In this document: positions 5,601 through 5,993 of the stretch, piece after piece
Position numbering within the stretch: the first letter of the stretch is position 1
How the letters are laid out: each line of letters opens with the position of its first letter
Assembly (NCBI GenBank): GCA_026390045.1
Contig: JAPLGR010000641.1
Coordinates: 1 to 5,993 of the forward strand
DNA from: Chloroflexota bacterium
GTDB lineage: Bacteria > Chloroflexota > Anaerolineae > Anaerolineales > E44-bin32
DNA length: 5,993 nucleotides
Reading direction: 5' to 3'
Notes under the pieces: model-generated
What the model saw: only the letters and a program-made list of their open reading frames with translations
Told to the model about the DNA's origin: nothing
Database searches by the model: none
Position numbers and translations under genes: made by a program

Positions 5601-5993
5601 ATGTCCGACACCCCTGATGTGATTCCGATCCTCAAGGAACGCCGGCTTCTGCTCGGCGTGTGCGGCTCGATCGCCGTCTACAAGGCCGCGGACCTGGCGT
5701 CCAAGCTGACCCAGGCCGGCGCACAGGTCGACGTCCTGATGACCGAATCGGCCACCCGCTTCGTCACGCCGGTGACGTTCCAGTCGGTAACCGGCCGGCG
5801 CGCGTGGACCGATGCTGACCTGTGGGGGCCCGAGGCGCACGTGCTTCACGTGGGCCTCGGGCAGGCGGCTGACTTGCTGGTGATCGCCCCGGCAACGGCG
5901 ACGACGATCGCCCGGCTGGCATACGGCCTGGCAGACAACTTGCTGGCGCTCACGGCACTGGCCGTGCGCTGCCCTGTGCTCGTGGCGCCGGCC
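5601..5993 (+). CDS. coaBC: CoaBC, N-terminal flavoprotein domain (3' truncated by window)
   Basis: The first 131 residues of a bifunctional phosphopantothenoylcysteine decarboxylase/phosphopantothenate-cysteine ligase are present, the enzyme that turns 4'-phosphopantothenate into 4'-phosphopantetheine on the way to coenzyme A. Visible parts of the FMN-binding decarboxylase (CoaC) domain are LLLGVCGSIAVYKAADLASKL (16-36), VDVLMTESATRFV (43-55), the catalytic His in LHVGLG (H83) and DLLVIAPATATTIARLAYGLADNLL (91-115). The frame is open to the window edge at a point just before the expected PAMN-type motif. ATG 5601 has GGAG six bases upstream. Whether the ligase (CoaB) half follows cannot be seen; most bacterial proteins with this start are fusions, so the symbol rests on that expectation. 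It is divergent from the peptidase gene. The coding sequence contains a marked inverted repeat at 5828-5862. Confidence 0.93.
   Translation, partial: MSDTPDVIPILKERRLLLGVCGSIAVYKAADLASKLTQAGAQVDVLMTESATRFVTPVTFQSVTGRRAWTDADLWGPEAHVLHVGLGQAADLLVIAPATATTIARLAYGLADNLLALTALAVRCPVLVAPA
5828..5862. repeat. 35-base intragenic inverted repeat in coaBC
   Basis: GCCCGAGGC (5828-5836) pairs with GCCTCGGGC (5854-5862) over 9 bp. Next is a single G-G mismatch (5837/5853), then CACGTG (5838-5843) pairs with CACGTG (5847-5852) over 6 bp around a CTT loop. The right CACGTG begins with the codon of catalytic His83. There is no T-tract. It would make a very stable hairpin in the coaBC message. Confidence 0.8.

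Noticed and set aside
5427..5849. 141-codon upstream extension of the peptidase frame
   Set aside because: It is antisense to the start of coaBC, rich in Arg, Gly and Pro, and unlike peptidase sequence. The GTG at 5426 has a full AGGAGG site.

Overview
The window is GC-rich and densely packed. Two neighbours, an XdhC-family protein and CoaBC, are recognisable bacterial families. A large membrane-anchored alkaline-phosphatase-superfamily protein has the motif set (YYIILD, SNY..T, HPP, QGD, SITPVNTFR) that I associate with Chloroflexota (Anaerolineae-like) genomes. I infer a high-GC environmental bacterium, possibly Chloroflexota. This is a guess from protein style, not a proven placement. No tRNA, rRNA, CRISPR array, insertion sequence or phage gene is visible.

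Layout. Bases 1-120 are the last 39 codons of an unidentified plus-strand gene, closed by a strong hairpin terminator (146-190). A promoter-like box and a structured leader follow, then an xdhC-like gene (272-1384, plus), a molybdenum-cofactor chaperone for xanthine/CO dehydrogenase-type enzymes. It converges, with only 18 bases between stop codons, on a minus-strand gene for a five-helix membrane protein with an extracytoplasmic alkaline-phosphatase/sulfatase-like domain (1403-2977 or 3007). Upstream of that on the minus strand, past about 255 bases carrying its own candidate promoter, is a GNAT acetyltransferase (3263-3751). Upstream again, separated by a perfect 11-bp hairpin, is an M2/M3-like zinc oligopeptidase (3846-5426). 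The peptidase is transcribed divergently from coaBC (5601 to the window end), whose N-terminal flavoprotein domain is present. The 174-base divergent spacer holds one extended -10 promoter candidate in each direction.

The genes do not form one pathway. They look like separate housekeeping or accessory units: cofactor enzyme maturation, envelope chemistry, small-molecule acetylation, peptide turnover and coenzyme A synthesis. I found no convincing new multi-gene system. The points most worth a second look are a lost metal-ligand histidine in the sulfatase-like protein, a folded leader in front of xdhC, a 35-base near-perfect inverted repeat inside coaBC at the catalytic His codon, and a hairpin over one of two possible starts of the membrane protein.
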